A stretch of 64,000 nt of DNA from Streptomyces sp. YIM 121038 (GCF_006088715.1 NZ_CP030771.1:7376001-7440000); one strand, 5' to 3'; counted from the first letter of the stretch, positions 24,333 to 33,912 are shown. Numbers and translations: made by a program. Notes: a model not told the origin generated them from the letters alone.

Positions 24333-24353
24333 ATTCTCCCCAGATTCTCCCCA
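24333..24353. repeat. Putative attR core (direct repeat copy 2)
   Basis: Same 21-bp sequence as 103-123 with one C/T difference and the same orientation. Both copies are followed by a short G-run. It lies between the integrase side and the 3' end of the core corA-type gene. Confidence 0.5.
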
Positions 24354-24420
24354 GAGGGGTCGGCAGCGCCCTTCGATTCCTTCGCACACGCGAAGTTGAT
24401 CAAGGGTCGTCGGCTCCCCG

Positions 24421-25590
24421 CTACAGCCAGTCCCGGCGCTTGAACACGAAGTACAGACTCACGCACACGACACCCATCAGCAGAATCGCGAACGGATACC
24501 CCGCCGCCCACTTCAGCTCCGGCATCGTCTCGAAGTTCATGCCGTAGATCGTTCCCACCAACGTGGGAGCAAACAGAATCGCCGCCCACGACGAGATCTT
24601 CTTGATCTCCTCGTTCTGTTCGAAGCCCGCTTCGGCCAGGGCTCGCATTTCTGCGTTCTGTTGTTGGGTGACCAGGGTGGCGTTCACCGTGAGGATGTCT
24701 GCCAGGGCCTGGCGGAAGCCGTCCACCCGTTCGCTGGTGTGGGTGACGTGGTCGGCGACGTCGCGGAGGTAGCGCTGGAGTTCCTCGTCGGTGCCGTACT
24801 TGGCGAAGCCTGCCATGAGGGCGTGGAGCATGCCGACCAGGGGGCGGGTGGCGCGCTGGAACTCGACCATTTCCCGGGCGAGTTCGTAGATGCGCCGGGA
24901 GACCTCCGGGGCGCCGCTGAAGACCTCGGTCTCGATCTCGTCGATGTCGTTCTGGACGCCCGCGACGACCGGCGCGTAGCCGTCGACCACCGCGTCCAGG
25001 ATGGCGTACAGGACGGCCTCGGGGCCCAGGCGCAGGAGTTCGGGGTCGTCCTCCATGCGGTGGCGCACCGCGGACAGGTCGGGGGCGGCGCCGTGCCGGA
25101 CGGTGATGAGGAAGTCGGGGCCGACGAAGACGTGCAGCTCGCCGAAGTCGACCTCCTCGGGGGCGTCGAGGTAGCGGGCGGCCCGCAGGACCACGAAGAG
25201 GGTGTCGCCGTACCGCTCCAGCTTCGGGCGCTGGTGGGCCTCCATCGCGTCTTCCACGGCCAGCTCGTGCAGGTCGAACTCGGCCGCCAGGGAGAGCAGT
25301 TCGGCCTCCGTGGGGCGGGCGAGGCCGATCCACGCCATGCCGTCGGGGCGGGCGCGCAGTTCGCGGTAGGTCTCGGCGAGCGTGGTGGGCGAGGACACGC
25401 GGACGCCGTCGCGGTAGAGGGCGGCCTCCACCACGCTCGGTGCCTGGGGCGCGGTGTGCTCGGGTCGGCGGCGGGGCGGGTCGGCGGCCGGTGGTGTCGC
25501 GGGCCGCTCGGGCGTGCGGCGTTCCGCCGCGCGCCGCCAGGAGTGCTTGCGGGTCGACTGTGGGCGGTGTGCTCGTCGCTCCGGGGTCAC
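24421..25590 (-). CDS. corA: CorA-family divalent cation transporter
   Basis: A 389-residue CorA-type channel. The large N-terminal cytoplasmic domain (VVEAALYRDGVRV, FDLHELAVEDAMEAHQRPK) leads into the long stalk helix. Two C-terminal membrane helices follow; the first ends with the signature YGMNF and the loop FETMPELKW, and the second is YPFAILLMGVVCVSLYFVF. The protein ends KRRDWL, the positive-inside tail. It should import Mg2+ or Co2+ as a pentamer. GTG 25590 with AAGGG is the start; the first ~60 residues are an Arg/Pro-rich extension. This is the first core gene right of the element. Confidence 0.92.
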   Translation of the reverse strand: MTPERRAHRPQSTRKHSWRRAAERRTPERPATPPAADPPRRRPEHTAPQAPSVVEAALYRDGVRVSSPTTLAETYRELRARPDGMAWIGLARPTEAELLSLAAEFDLHELAVEDAMEAHQRPKLERYGDTLFVVLRAARYLDAPEEVDFGELHVFVGPDFLITVRHGAAPDLSAVRHRMEDDPELLRLGPEAVLYAILDAVVDGYAPVVAGVQNDIDEIETEVFSGAPEVSRRIYELAREMVEFQRATRPLVGMLHALMAGFAKYGTDEELQRYLRDVADHVTHTSERVDGFRQALADILTVNATLVTQQQNAEMRALAEAGFEQNEEIKKISSWAAILFAPTLVGTIYGMNFETMPELKWAAGYPFAILLMGVVCVSLYFVFKRRDWL

Positions 25591-25985
25591 CGGTAGCCCT
25601 TCCTGTCGCCGTACGGTCCTCACGCCTGCGGCCGCGAGGACCCTGAGCAGGATATATGCGGCAGATGACGCGAGTGTGACGCTGGTGTGCGGCCGCCCCG
25701 GGCCCCGGTGCGTCGCTGTCCTGGGCTGTGGCGCGTCGCCGTTCCGGGTCGGGGTACGTCGCCGTCCTGGGCGGTGGTGCGCCGCCGCTCCGGGCTCGGG
25801 CGTGCGGGCGGCCCGGCTGTGGTGCGCCGCCGCCCCGGCCCCGCCCCTTGGCGCGCTACCGCCCCCGCCCCCGCCCCAGGCCCTGGCCCGCCACCCCTCC
25901 CCGGCCCTGGAGCCCCCCGCCCCAACCCCCGGCACACCCCCCCTCGCGGACCAAACCTGTCCGCAACGCGCGTTAGCGTGCGGGC
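25591..25985. other. GC-extreme intergenic region with degenerate repeats
   Basis: 395 bases between divergent genes. Most of it is C/G-rich low-complexity sequence with recurring GTGCGYCGCCGYYCYGGG-like units at about 25685-25830, then C-runs. No coding frame is convincing. Promoters for both flanking genes must lie at its ends. Confidence 0.5.
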
Positions 25986-27107
25986 ATGACGAAGACCCCG
26001 TCGGCCCCGGTGCTGAGTCGCCGCGCGCTGAACCGTGCCACCCTCGGGCGGCAGCTACTGCTGTGCCGGGTGCGGATGTCCGCCGCGGACGCCCTCGCGC
26101 ACCTCGTGGGCCTCCAGGCGCAGAACGTGCAGCCGCCGTACGCCGCGCTCGCCGCCCGCCTCGACGGGTTCGCGCCCGAGGAGCTCTCGGGCCTGATGAG
26201 CGATCGCGCGGCCGTGCGGGCGGTCACCATGCGCTCCACCGTGCACACCCTCACCGCCGACGACCTGCTGCTGCTGCGCCCGCTGACGCAGGCCGCGCTG
26301 GACCGTGAGCTGCGGACGTTCCGCGAGGGGCTCGGCGGCGTCGGCCTGGACCGGCTCGCCACGCTCGCCCGCGCGTACGTCGAGGACGAGCCGCGCACCC
26401 CGGCCCAGCTCCGCGCCGAGCTGGCCCGCCACTGGCCGGGGGCCGACCCGCGGTCGCTCGGCATCGCCGCCCGCGCCCTCCTGCCGCTGGTCCAGGTCAC
26501 CCCGCGCGGCCTGTGGCGGCGCAGCGGCCGGGTCGCGCTGACCACGGCCGAGCACTGGCTGGGCCGCCCGCTCGTGGTGGGGGCGGCGCCCGACGCCGTC
26601 GTGCCGCGCTACCTCGCCGCCTTCGGGCCCGCCTCCGTACGGGACATGCAGGCCTGGATGGGGCTGACGCGGCTGCGGGACGCCTTCGAGCGGCTGCGGC
26701 CCGGACTGCGTACGTTCCGCGACGAGAACGGCGTCGAGCTCTTCGACCTGCCGGACGCGCCCCGGCCGGACCCGGACACCCCGGCGCCGCCGCGCTTCCT
26801 GCCCGAGTACGACAACGTCCTGCTGTCCCACGCCGACCGCTCCCGCGTCGACCCCGCCGGGTACAAGGCCCGCACCTGGAAGGTCAACCAGCCCTTCCGC
26901 ACCTTCCTGGTGGACGGGTCGCTCGCGGGGGTGTGGCGTCTCGACGAGGCCGCGGGCGGGGCGGTCACCGTCGTCGTCGAGCCGTTCGGGGCGCTGACGA
27001 AGGCGCAGCGCGCGGACGTCGAGGACGAGGCGGTCCGGACTGCGCGGGTGCTCGCCGAGGGGGCGCCCTCGTACGACGTGCGGTGCGGGGCCGTGGTCGA
27101 CGGCTGA
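25986..27107 (+). CDS. Winged-helix DNA-binding domain protein (AlkZ/YcaQ-like)
   Basis: A 373-residue protein of the winged-helix family related to the YcaQ/AlkZ DNA glycosylases. Signature stretches are LLLCRVRMSAADALAHLVGLQAQN, TMRSTVHTLTADDLLLLRPL and the C-terminal FLPEYDNVLLSHADRSR. In this wider family some members excise alkylated bases or unhook crosslinks; the QxQ/QxD catalytic motif of true YcaQ enzymes is not obvious apart from GLQAQN, so activity is uncertain. There is no ribosome site; GTTAGCGT, a likely -10, lies about 12 bp before the ATG, so the mRNA is probably leaderless. Confidence 0.8.
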   Translation: MTKTPSAPVLSRRALNRATLGRQLLLCRVRMSAADALAHLVGLQAQNVQPPYAALAARLDGFAPEELSGLMSDRAAVRAVTMRSTVHTLTADDLLLLRPLTQAALDRELRTFREGLGGVGLDRLATLARAYVEDEPRTPAQLRAELARHWPGADPRSLGIAARALLPLVQVTPRGLWRRSGRVALTTAEHWLGRPLVVGAAPDAVVPRYLAAFGPASVRDMQAWMGLTRLRDAFERLRPGLRTFRDENGVELFDLPDAPRPDPDTPAPPRFLPEYDNVLLSHADRSRVDPAGYKARTWKVNQPFRTFLVDGSLAGVWRLDEAAGGAVTVVVEPFGALTKAQRADVEDEAVRTARVLAEGAPSYDVRCGAVVDG

Positions 27108-27151
27108 GCCCGCGGTCCGGGCGGGCGGCGCGGCTGCGTAGGGTCTCCGGC

Positions 27152-28045
27152 ATGGAACTGCGGCAGCTGGGCTACTTCGTGACGGTCGCCGAGGAACTGC
27201 ACTTCGGGCGGGCCGCGGAGCGGCTGCACATCGTGCAGTCGGCGGTGAGCCAGCAAGTGCGGCGCCTGGAGCGGGAGCTGGGGGCAGAGCTGTTCGACCG
27301 CGCGCCGCGCCAGGTGCGGCTCACCGCCGCGGGGGAGCGGCTGCTGCCCGAGGCGCGGGCCGTGCTCGCCGCCGCCGAGCGGGCCCGGGCCGCGGTCGGC
27401 GCGCGCCCGCCCGGCCTGCGGCTCGGCACCTGCACGGGGCTCGGCGAACACCTGGAGCGCGTGCTCGCCCACTTCGCCGAGCGGGCGCCCGGGGTGCCGG
27501 TCGAGCTCGTGGCCACCGGCGCGGGGGAGCGGCTCGCCAGGGTCGCGGACGGGCGGCTCGACGCGGCCTTCGTCCGGGCCGCCGAACCCGTGCCCGGGGT
27601 GCGGGTCGTACCGCTGTGGCGCGACCCCCTGGTGGCGGTCGTACCGGCCGGGCACCCGGTGGCCGCGCGCGCCGAGGCCGCCCTGGCCGACCTGGCGGAG
27701 GTGCCCCTCGCGCTCACCGCGCGCCGGGCCAACCCGGCCCTGGTCGACCTCGTCGTCGGCGCCTGTCACACGGCCGGTTTCACCCCGGTGCGCGGGCCGG
27801 TGGGCGGCTCGCTCCAGGACAACCTCGCGATGATCGGCGCGGGGACCGCGCCGCTGTGGACCGTCGTGTACGCGTCGCACGCGCGGCTGCTGCGCGGTCC
27901 TCGGGTGGCCTTCGTGCCGTTCGCGGCGGAGCTCGCCCTGGAGACGGGGCTCGCGGTACCGGAGGGGGCGCGGCGCGGCGCGGGCCCGCTGGACGGGTTC
28001 CTCGGGGCGTGCGCGGCCGCGGCCCAGGATCTCGGCGGGGCCTGA
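27152..28045 (+). CDS. LysR-family transcriptional regulator
   Basis: A 297-residue LysR regulator. The N-terminal helix-turn-helix reads MELRQLGYFVTVAEELHF, then AAERLHIVQSAVSQQVRRLE and LGAELFDRAPRQVRLTAAGE. The rest is a periplasmic-binding-like effector domain. A TAGGGT -10-like box lies 13 bp before the ATG with no ribosome site, suggesting leaderless translation. It follows the winged-helix gene by 44 bp; its target is not evident, since the downstream tautomerase gene is 272 bp away in the same direction. Confidence 0.92.
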   Translation: MELRQLGYFVTVAEELHFGRAAERLHIVQSAVSQQVRRLERELGAELFDRAPRQVRLTAAGERLLPEARAVLAAAERARAAVGARPPGLRLGTCTGLGEHLERVLAHFAERAPGVPVELVATGAGERLARVADGRLDAAFVRAAEPVPGVRVVPLWRDPLVAVVPAGHPVAARAEAALADLAEVPLALTARRANPALVDLVVGACHTAGFTPVRGPVGGSLQDNLAMIGAGTAPLWTVVYASHARLLRGPRVAFVPFAAELALETGLAVPEGARRGAGPLDGFLGACAAAAQDLGGA

Positions 28046-28185
28046 CGATCCCGGGGAGGGCTGACGACCCCGGCCAGGGCTGACGGTCCCGGCCGGTGGT
28101 CCCGGGGTGCGCTGACTGGTCCCGGTCGCGGCCGGTGGTCCCGGCGGGGGCCGGTGGTCCCGCCCGCCGCTGACGATCTCGGTTC
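28042..28185. repeat. Short interspersed repeats after lysR
   Basis: Two motifs alternate: GGGCTGACGRYCCCGG about three times, and GGCCGGTGGTCCCG three times. It looks like non-coding slippage-derived sequence. No gene seen between 28046 and 28317. Confidence 0.5.
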
Positions 28186-28317
28186 GTGATCGCCGCGATC
28201 GCGGGCTGCTCCTTGGTCGCGGCGCGCGGGTGGGCTGAACTGGTGTCGTCCCGCAGGGGGCACCGAGAGATCGCCTCACCTGGCCGGTGACTCCGGCCGT
28301 ACACAAGGGAGTTCAGC

Positions 28318-28500
28318 ATGCCTACCGTCACCGTTCAGCAGGGTCCCCGGGACGTCGTGCTCAAGCGGGAGCTGGTGCGGCGGATCACGGACGCGTTCGT
28401 GGACGCGTACGCGATTCCGGCGGAGACCGTCACGGTGTGGATCGAGGAGTACGGGGCGGAGAGCTGGGGGGCGGCGGGCACGCTCACCGCCGACAAGTAG
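28318..28500 (+). CDS. 4-oxalocrotonate tautomerase family protein
   Basis: A 60-residue tautomerase. After Met removal Pro1 (MPTVTVQQG) is the catalytic base. The family pattern continues with KRELVRRITDAFVDAYAIP and TVWIEEYGAESWGAAG, matching the beta-alpha-beta fold and second-strand region. Such proteins assemble as hexamers and isomerise enol or keto acids; this one lacks a clear pathway context. AAGGGAG precedes the ATG. Confidence 0.88.
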   Translation: MPTVTVQQGPRDVVLKRELVRRITDAFVDAYAIPAETVTVWIEEYGAESWGAAGTLTADK

Positions 28501-28551
28501 GCCCGGGGCCGCGCCCCTCGCGGTCCGGCGGGGCGGCGGCGCGGTGGCCCG

Positions 28552-29391
28552 CTACGGCAGCAGCCCCGCCCGCCGTGCCGCCACCACCGCCTCCCACCGC
28601 GTGTGGACGCCCAGCTTGCGCATGGCCGAGCGCAGATAGGCCTTCACCGTCTCGGGGCGAAGGCCCAGGCGCTCCGCGGCCGTGGCATTGGTGGTGCCGA
28701 GGGCCACGCAGGTCAGGACGTCGAGTTCGCGCGGGGTCAGGGCGACGACGGGGGAGTCGCCCGCGGAGGTCAGCGTGGCGCAGACCGCGAGCAGCTCGTG
28801 GCGCAGGGCGGGGTCGCAGGTGCGCGCGGCCAGCGCCCGCAGGGCGCCGTGCGCCTCCCGTACCCGCTCCCAGGCGGCCGGGCCGGGCCCGGCCGCCGTG
28901 TCCCGCGCCGCCGCCACCAGGGCGCGGGCCTCGTCGCGCACCACGAGGGCCTGTTCGACGTCGCGCGCGGCGGCCACGGCCGCGGCCAGCGCGCGGTCCC
29001 CCAGCGGCTGCGCCGTGCGCAGGGCGCCGTACAGCAGGCCGCGCACCCGGCGGCGCACCACGAGCGGCACCGCGAGCACCGAGCGCAGGCCCTCGGCCTC
29101 GACGGCGGCGTCGTACTCGTGGCTGATGTGCCGCGAGGAGCTGTAGTCGGTGACGGCGCACGGCCGGGCCAGGGCGAGGGCCTTGCCGCCGAGGCCGTTG
29201 CCCAGGCGGATGCCGAGGCCCCGCAGGACGTGCGTGCCGGTGCCGCTGAGCTCCGCGATCCGCAGGTGCGGGGTGGCGGCGGGGGGCGTGTCCGTGAGCC
29301 CGCCGAACGCCACCGGAAGCCCGGTGGTACGCCGCAGCCGCACCAGCGCGGCCCGTACGTCCCCCGCCTCACCCGCGCCCGCAGCCGTCAC
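28552..29391 (-). CDS. LuxR-type regulator with GAF-like sensor
   Basis: A 279-residue regulator. The N-terminal two-thirds resemble a GAF domain (GKALALARPCAVTDYSSS, SVLAVPLVVRRRVRGLLYGA). The C-terminus is a LuxR helix-turn-helix: LTPRELDVLTCVALGTTN, then LRPETVKAYLRSAMRKLGVH. It is divergent from the acyl-CoA synthetase pair, with 145 bp between, and similar GAF-LuxR proteins often control such catabolic genes; this link is inferred. GTG at 29391 is the start. Confidence 0.9.
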   Translation of the reverse strand: MTAAGAGEAGDVRAALVRLRRTTGLPVAFGGLTDTPPAATPHLRIAELSGTGTHVLRGLGIRLGNGLGGKALALARPCAVTDYSSSRHISHEYDAAVEAEGLRSVLAVPLVVRRRVRGLLYGALRTAQPLGDRALAAAVAAARDVEQALVVRDEARALVAAARDTAAGPGPAAWERVREAHGALRALAARTCDPALRHELLAVCATLTSAGDSPVVALTPRELDVLTCVALGTTNATAAERLGLRPETVKAYLRSAMRKLGVHTRWEAVVAARRAGLLP

Positions 29392-29536
29392 GCGCCCGCC
29401 CTTTCACCGCACCGCACCCCCGTCCGGGGGTAGTGAGACCCACATCACGAACTCCACGATGGTACGGATGCGGAGTCGGCCGGGGAACGGCCGCGCGCCG
29501 GCCGTGTGGACGGCGGGGACCTAGGGAGAGCGGGGC

Positions 29537-31468
29537 ATGCCGATGACGGTGACGGAGACGGGGGGCGCCACGGAGACGTTCCGGGCGGCCCGGGACTTTC
29601 TGCTGCGCCACCGCGAGGACTACGCGGCCGCGTACGAGGGCTTCGCCTGGCCGCGGCCGGAGCGGTTCAACTGGGCGCTCGACTGGTTCGACGTCATCGC
29701 CGACGGCAACGACCGCACGGCGCTGCACATCGTCGAGGAGGACGGCTCCGAGGTCCGGCTGACCTTCGCCGAGCTGGCGCGGCGCTCCGCGCGGGCCGCC
29801 AACTGGCTGCGCGGGCTCGGCGTCACCGCCGGGGACCGCCTCGTCGTCATGCTCGGCAACCAGGTCGAGCTGTGGGAGGTCGCGCTCGCCGCGATGAAGC
29901 TGCGCGCCGTGGTCATCCCGGCGACGCCGCTGCTCGGCGCGGCGGACCTGCGCGACCGGATCGAGCGCGGCCGGGCCCGGCACGTGGTGGTGCGGGCCGA
30001 GGACACCGCCAAGTTCGCGGACGTGCCGGGGGACTACACCCGGATCGTGGTCGGCCCCGGGGCGGCCACGCCCACCGGGGCAGCCACGTCGGCTGGGGCG
30101 GCCACACCCGCTGGGGCGGCTGCGTCAGCCGGGGCGGCCACACCCGCTGGGGTGGCCACGCCCGCCGGGGCAGCCACGCCCACCGGGGCGGCCACACCCG
30201 CCGGGGCGCCCGCGCCCGCCACGGCCACCGAGCCCGAGGGGCCCGCCGAGCCCGTCACGGCCACCACGGCCACCACGGACACCGCGCCCGCAGGGCCCGC
30301 AGGGCCCCTCTGGATCTCGTACGACGGCGTCGACACCGCCCCCGACGCCTTCACCCCCGACGGCGTCACCCTCGCCACCGCCCCGCTCATGCTCTACTTC
30401 ACCTCCGGCACCACCGCCCGTCCCAAGCTGGTCGAGCACACCCATGTGTCCTACCCGGTCGGGCACTTGGCGACGATGTACTGGATCGGGCTCAAGCCCG
30501 GCGACGTGCATCTGAACATCTCCTCGCCCGGCTGGGCCAAGCACGCCTGGTCGAACCTGTTCGCGCCGTGGAACGCCGAGGCGACCGTCTTCATCCACAA
30601 CTACACGCGCTTCGACGCGGGCCGGCTGATGCGCGAGATGGACCGCGCGGGCGTCACCAGCTTCTGCGCCCCGCCCACCGTGTGGCGGATGCTCATCCAG
30701 GCCGACCTGACCCAGCTGAAGACCCCGCCGCGCGAGGTCGTGGCCGCGGGCGAACCGCTGAACCCCGAGGTCATCGAGCGGGTGCGGAGCGACTGGGGAG
30801 TGACCATCCGCGACGGCTTCGGCCAGACGGAGACGGCCGTACAGGTCGCCAACACGCCCGGCCAGCGCCTCAAGCCCGGCTCCATGGGGCGCCCCACACC
30901 AGGCTTCCGCGTCGTGCTGCTCGACCCGGTGACCGGTGAGCCGGGGGCGGCGGAGGGCGAGGTCGCGCTCGACCTGTCCGCCGCGCCGGTGGGCCTGATG
31001 ACGGGCTACCACGGCGACCCGGAACGCACCGCCGAGGCCATGGCGGGCGGCTTCTACCGCACGGGTGACATCGGCGCGCGCGACGCCGACGGCCATCTGA
31101 CGTACGTGGGCCGCTCCGACGACGTCTTCAAGGCCTCCGACTACAAGATCTCGCCCTTCGAGCTGGAGAGCGCGCTGCTCGAACACGAGGCGGTCGCGGA
31201 GGCCGCCGTCGTGCCCGCGCCCGACCCGGTGCGCCTCGCCGTGCCGAAGGCGTACGTGGTGCTCGCCGAGGGCTACGCGCCGGGGCCCGACACCGCCAAG
31301 GCGCTCTTCGCGCACTCGCGCGCGGTCCTCGCGCCCTACAAGCGCCTGCGCCGCCTGGAGTTCGGCGCCCTGCCCAAGACGGTGTCCGGCAAGATCCGCC
31401 GCATCGAGCTGCGCGAGGCCACGGCCCAGGGGTCCGACGCCGAGTACCGCGAGGAGGACTTCCGGTGA
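29537..31468 (+). CDS. AMP-forming acyl-CoA synthetase with hexapeptide repeat insert
   Basis: A 643-residue adenylate-forming enzyme of the medium-chain acyl-CoA synthetase type. Core motifs: [17 protein letters not shown] (phosphate loop), [33 protein letters not shown] and [13 protein letters not shown] with the catalytic Lys. The Gly in KL-V (usual PKG) is replaced. Between the N-terminal subdomain and the phosphate loop lies an Ala/Thr/Pro-rich insert (residues about 175-255) built from eight 18-bp DNA repeats at 30059-30202. The product would activate a fatty or aromatic acid. Its end overlaps the second synthetase by 4 bp. Confidence 0.88.
   Translation: MPMTVTETGGATETFRAARDFLLRHREDYAAAYEGFAWPRPERFNWALDWFDVIADGNDRTALHIVEEDGSEVRLTFAELARRSARAANWLRGLGVTAGDRLVVMLGNQVELWEVALAAMKLRAVVIPATPLLGAADLRDRIERGRARHVVVRAEDTAKFADVPGDYTRIVVGPGAATPTGAATSAGAATPAGAAASAGAATPAGVATPAGAATPTGAATPAGAPAPATATEPEGPAEPVTATTATTDTAPAGPAGPLWISYDGVDTAPDAFTPDGVTLATAPLMLYFTSGTTARPKLVEHTHVSYPVGHLATMYWIGLKPGDVHLNISSPGWAKHAWSNLFAPWNAEATVFIHNYTRFDAGRLMREMDRAGVTSFCAPPTVWRMLIQADLTQLKTPPREVVAAGEPLNPEVIERVRSDWGVTIRDGFGQTETAVQVANTPGQRLKPGSMGRPTPGFRVVLLDPVTGEPGAAEGEVALDLSAAPVGLMTGYHGDPERTAEAMAGGFYRTGDIGARDADGHLTYVGRSDDVFKASDYKISPFELESALLEHEAVAEAAVVPAPDPVRLAVPKAYVVLAEGYAPGPDTAKALFAHSRAVLAPYKRLRRLEFGALPKTVSGKIRRIELREATAQGSDAEYREEDFR
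30059..30202 (+). repeat. 18-bp in-frame minisatellite (8 units)
   Basis: Eight tandem 18-bp units with consensus GGGGCGGCCACRCCCRCY, each coding a hexapeptide G-A-A-T-P-A/T or close variant, plus a partial ninth. They lie inside the first acyl-CoA synthetase, in a loop that can tolerate length change. Confidence 0.9.
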
Positions 31469-33120
31469 GCGCCCCCGCTCCGGGCGGCGCCGCGGAAGCC
31501 GTCGAGGCCTCGTACGCGCACGAGCTGTCGTACGCGCACGGCACCAGCTCCGTCCCGCTGCTCGGCGACACCATCGGGCAGAACCTCGACCGGGCCGTCG
31601 CCGCCTGGCCCGACCGGGAGGCGCTCGTCGACGTGCCGTCCGGGGCGCGCTGGACGTACGCCGAGTTCGGCGCGGCCGTCGAGCGGCTCGCGCGGGCCCT
31701 GATGGGGGCCGGGGTCGCGCGGGGCGACCGGGTCGGGATCTGGGCGGTGAACTGCGCCGAGTGGGTCCTCGTCCAGTACGCGAGCGCACGCGTGGGCGCC
31801 ATCATGGTGAACATCAACCCGGCCTACCGCTCCCACGAGTTGGCGTACGTCCTGAAGCAGGCGGGCATCGGTCTGCTCGTCGCCTCGCAGACGCACAAGA
31901 GCAGCGACTACCGCGCGATGGTCGAGCAGGTCCGCCAGGAGTGTCCGGAGCTGCGCCGGGTCGTCTATGTCGCGGACGGCTCGTGGGAGGAGCTGCTCGC
32001 CGCCGCGGACGCGGTCACGCCCGCGGAACTCGCCGCCCGCGAGGCCGGGTTGACCTGTGACGACCCGGTGAACATCCAGTACACGTCGGGCACCACGGGC
32101 TTCCCCAAGGGGGCCACCCTCTCCCACCACAACATCCTCAACAACGGCTACTGGGTGGGCCGCACCCTCGGCTACAGCGAGCAGGACCGCATCTGCGTGC
32201 CGGTGCCCTTCTACCACTGCTTCGGCATGGTCATGGGCAATCTCGCGGCCACCTCGCACGGGGCGTGCGTGGTCATCCCCGCGCCGTCCTTCGACCCGGT
32301 CTCCACGCTGCACGCCGTCGAGCGCGAGCGGTGCACGTCCCTGTACGGCGTGCCGACGATGTTCATCGCGGAGCTGAACCTCGCCGACTTCGCCACGTAC
32401 GACCTGTCGTCGCTCCGGACCGGGATCATGGCCGGGTCGCCGTGCCCCGTCGAGGTCATGAAGCGGGTCGTCGCCGAGATGCACATGGAGCGGGTCTCCA
32501 TCTGCTACGGCATGACCGAGACCTCGCCCGTGTCCACGCAGACCCGCGGGGACGACGACCTGGAGCGGCGCACCGCCACCGTCGGCCGCGTCCTGCCGCA
32601 CATCGAGGTCAAGGTCGTCGACCCGGTCACCGGTGTCACCCTGCCGCGCGGCAGCTCGGGCGAGCTGTGCACCCGCGGCTACAGCGTGATGCTCGGCTAC
32701 TGGCGCGAGCCCGAGCGCACCGCCGACGTCATCGACTCCGGGCGCTGGATGCACACGGGCGACCTCGCGGTCATGCGGGACGACGGGTACGTCCGGATCG
32801 TGGGCCGCATCAAGGACATGATCATCCGCGGTGGCGAGAACGTCTACCCGCGCGAGATCGAGGAGTTCCTCCACGCCCACCCGAAGATCGCGGACGTCCA
32901 GGTGGTCGGGGTGCCGGACGAGCGCTACGGAGAGGTGCCCCTGGCCTGCGTGATCCTCCACGAGGGCGTGGCGGAACTGACCCTCGACGAACTGCGCGGC
33001 TTCTGCGAGGGCCGCCTCGCGCACTACAAGGTCCCCGCGGCCCTCCGGATCCTGGACACGTTCCCGATGACGGTGTCGGGCAAGGTCCGGAAGGTGGAAC
33101 TGCGCGAGCGGTTCGGCTGA
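31465..33120 (+). CDS. Fatty-acyl-CoA synthetase (AMP-forming)
   Basis: A 551-residue adenylate-forming ligase. Motifs are complete: [66 protein letters not shown] and [13 protein letters not shown]. This places it with long/medium-chain acyl-CoA synthetases. It starts with GTG 31465 within the end of the preceding gene, so the two are translationally coupled. Two ligases in tandem suggest activation of related acids; no dehydrogenase or hydratase partner is adjacent. Confidence 0.93.
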   Translation: MSAPAPGGAAEAVEASYAHELSYAHGTSSVPLLGDTIGQNLDRAVAAWPDREALVDVPSGARWTYAEFGAAVERLARALMGAGVARGDRVGIWAVNCAEWVLVQYASARVGAIMVNINPAYRSHELAYVLKQAGIGLLVASQTHKSSDYRAMVEQVRQECPELRRVVYVADGSWEELLAAADAVTPAELAAREAGLTCDDPVNIQYTSGTTGFPKGATLSHHNILNNGYWVGRTLGYSEQDRICVPVPFYHCFGMVMGNLAATSHGACVVIPAPSFDPVSTLHAVERERCTSLYGVPTMFIAELNLADFATYDLSSLRTGIMAGSPCPVEVMKRVVAEMHMERVSICYGMTETSPVSTQTRGDDDLERRTATVGRVLPHIEVKVVDPVTGVTLPRGSSGELCTRGYSVMLGYWREPERTADVIDSGRWMHTGDLAVMRDDGYVRIVGRIKDMIIRGGENVYPREIEEFLHAHPKIADVQVVGVPDERYGEVPLACVILHEGVAELTLDELRGFCEGRLAHYKVPAALRILDTFPMTVSGKVRKVELRERFG

Positions 33121-33141
33121 CGCACGCCTGACGGGCGGGGC

Positions 33142-33912
33142 CTAGGAACCGCGGGCGGCCAGCTCGTCCGCCGCCCCGTTCAGCGCCACGGGCACCCCGT
33201 CCAGCTCGATGCGGAACAGCGGTACGCCGAGCTCCGCGGCGCGCTCGCAGGCCTCGGGCGTGAAGTCGGACAGGGCGAAGCACACGCACGTGACCTCGTG
33301 GGTGAGCGCGGTGAGCCACGCGCACTCCAGGTCGCGCAGGCACGCGGGCCGCGCCGACGGCTCGACGTGCGCGAGGACGCCCCGCGCGGTGAGCCGCGCC
33401 CCGGACGGGGCGCGGCCGCCGGAGCCGGGCTCGGCGTCCCGCACGTCCGCGTAGCCGAGCCAGCGCAGATACAGCGCGGCCGTGGTCACGGCGTCGCGCG
33501 CGCTGCGCACCGGGACGGGCCGGAACGCGGGCCGGGGCGCGGGCGCCACCGCGGAGAGCGGCGGCCGGGGCGGAGCGGGGTCGGGCCCCGCCGGTGAGAC
33601 GGCCTCCGTGAGGACCGGGATCCGCAGCACCGCCCCGCACGCGCAGCCGACTTCGGGCTGGGGCCAGTCCGCCGCGCGCCCGCAGGCCCGGCAGCGCACG
33701 GTCACCCAGTCGTCCGCCCAGCTCCGCTCGGTGACGGGGGTGGCGGCGGCGCCGTACGCGACCGGCGGGACGACGGGCGCGCCGCAGGAACAGGGGAACG
33801 CGGGGGGAGCGTAGGCCTGCTCGTGACGGCACACCGGGCAGTGCACCGGGACCCCGTCCGTCGTCATCTCCCTCACCGCCTCCCTCTCGTCACCCGTCAC
33901 CCGTGGCCGCAT
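33142..33912 (-). CDS. Zinc-ribbon protein with Mrr-like fold, probably inactive nuclease
   Basis: A protein of up to 256 residues; ATG 33912, GTG near 33876 and ATG 33867 are all possible starts. The N-terminal half has two zinc ribbons (CPVCRHEQ then CSCGAP; CRACGRAADW then CACGAVL). The C-terminal half follows the Mrr restriction-endonuclease fold pattern: AALYLRWLGYADVRDAEPG, ARGVLAHVEPSARPAC, ALSDFTPEACERAAELGVPLFRI. The expected Asp and Q-x-K residues of the Mrr core appear as Leu and H-V-E, so cleavage is doubtful. It converges on the synthetase pair and diverges from gcl. Confidence 0.65.
   Translation of the reverse strand: MRPRVTGDEREAVREMTTDGVPVHCPVCRHEQAYAPPAFPCSCGAPVVPPVAYGAAATPVTERSWADDWVTVRCRACGRAADWPQPEVGCACGAVLRIPVLTEAVSPAGPDPAPPRPPLSAVAPAPRPAFRPVPVRSARDAVTTAALYLRWLGYADVRDAEPGSGGRAPSGARLTARGVLAHVEPSARPACLRDLECAWLTALTHEVTCVCFALSDFTPEACERAAELGVPLFRIELDGVPVALNGAADELAARGS

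Larger units (their letters stand above)
103..24353. mobile_element. Candidate integrative mobilisable element
   Basis: The proposed limits are two direct copies of a 21-bp sequence (103-123 and 24333-24353, 20/21 identical). Inside lie an integrase and excisionase pair next to the right copy, a relaxase/MobC pair, replication-type proteins and a long run of cargo, much of it defence-like. The core chromosome resumes with a corA-type gene at 24421. No FtsK/TraB-type DNA translocase of the usual actinomycete conjugative elements is visible, so the element looks mobilisable rather than self-transferable. No tRNA gene was found at either end, so the target is not the common tRNA 3' end. The module structure is clear; the exact boundaries are inferred. 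Confidence 0.6.

Noticed and set aside
24186..24420. tRNA gene expected at the integration site
   Set aside because: No cloverleaf or T-arm GGTTCRA sequence found at either putative attachment site.
26609..28306. 565-codon minus-strand frame
   Set aside because: Shadow of the winged-helix and LysR genes; Arg/Pro-rich low complexity.
30059..30202. CRISPR-like array
   Set aside because: Units are contiguous 18-bp repeats without spacers and lie in frame inside a coding gene.
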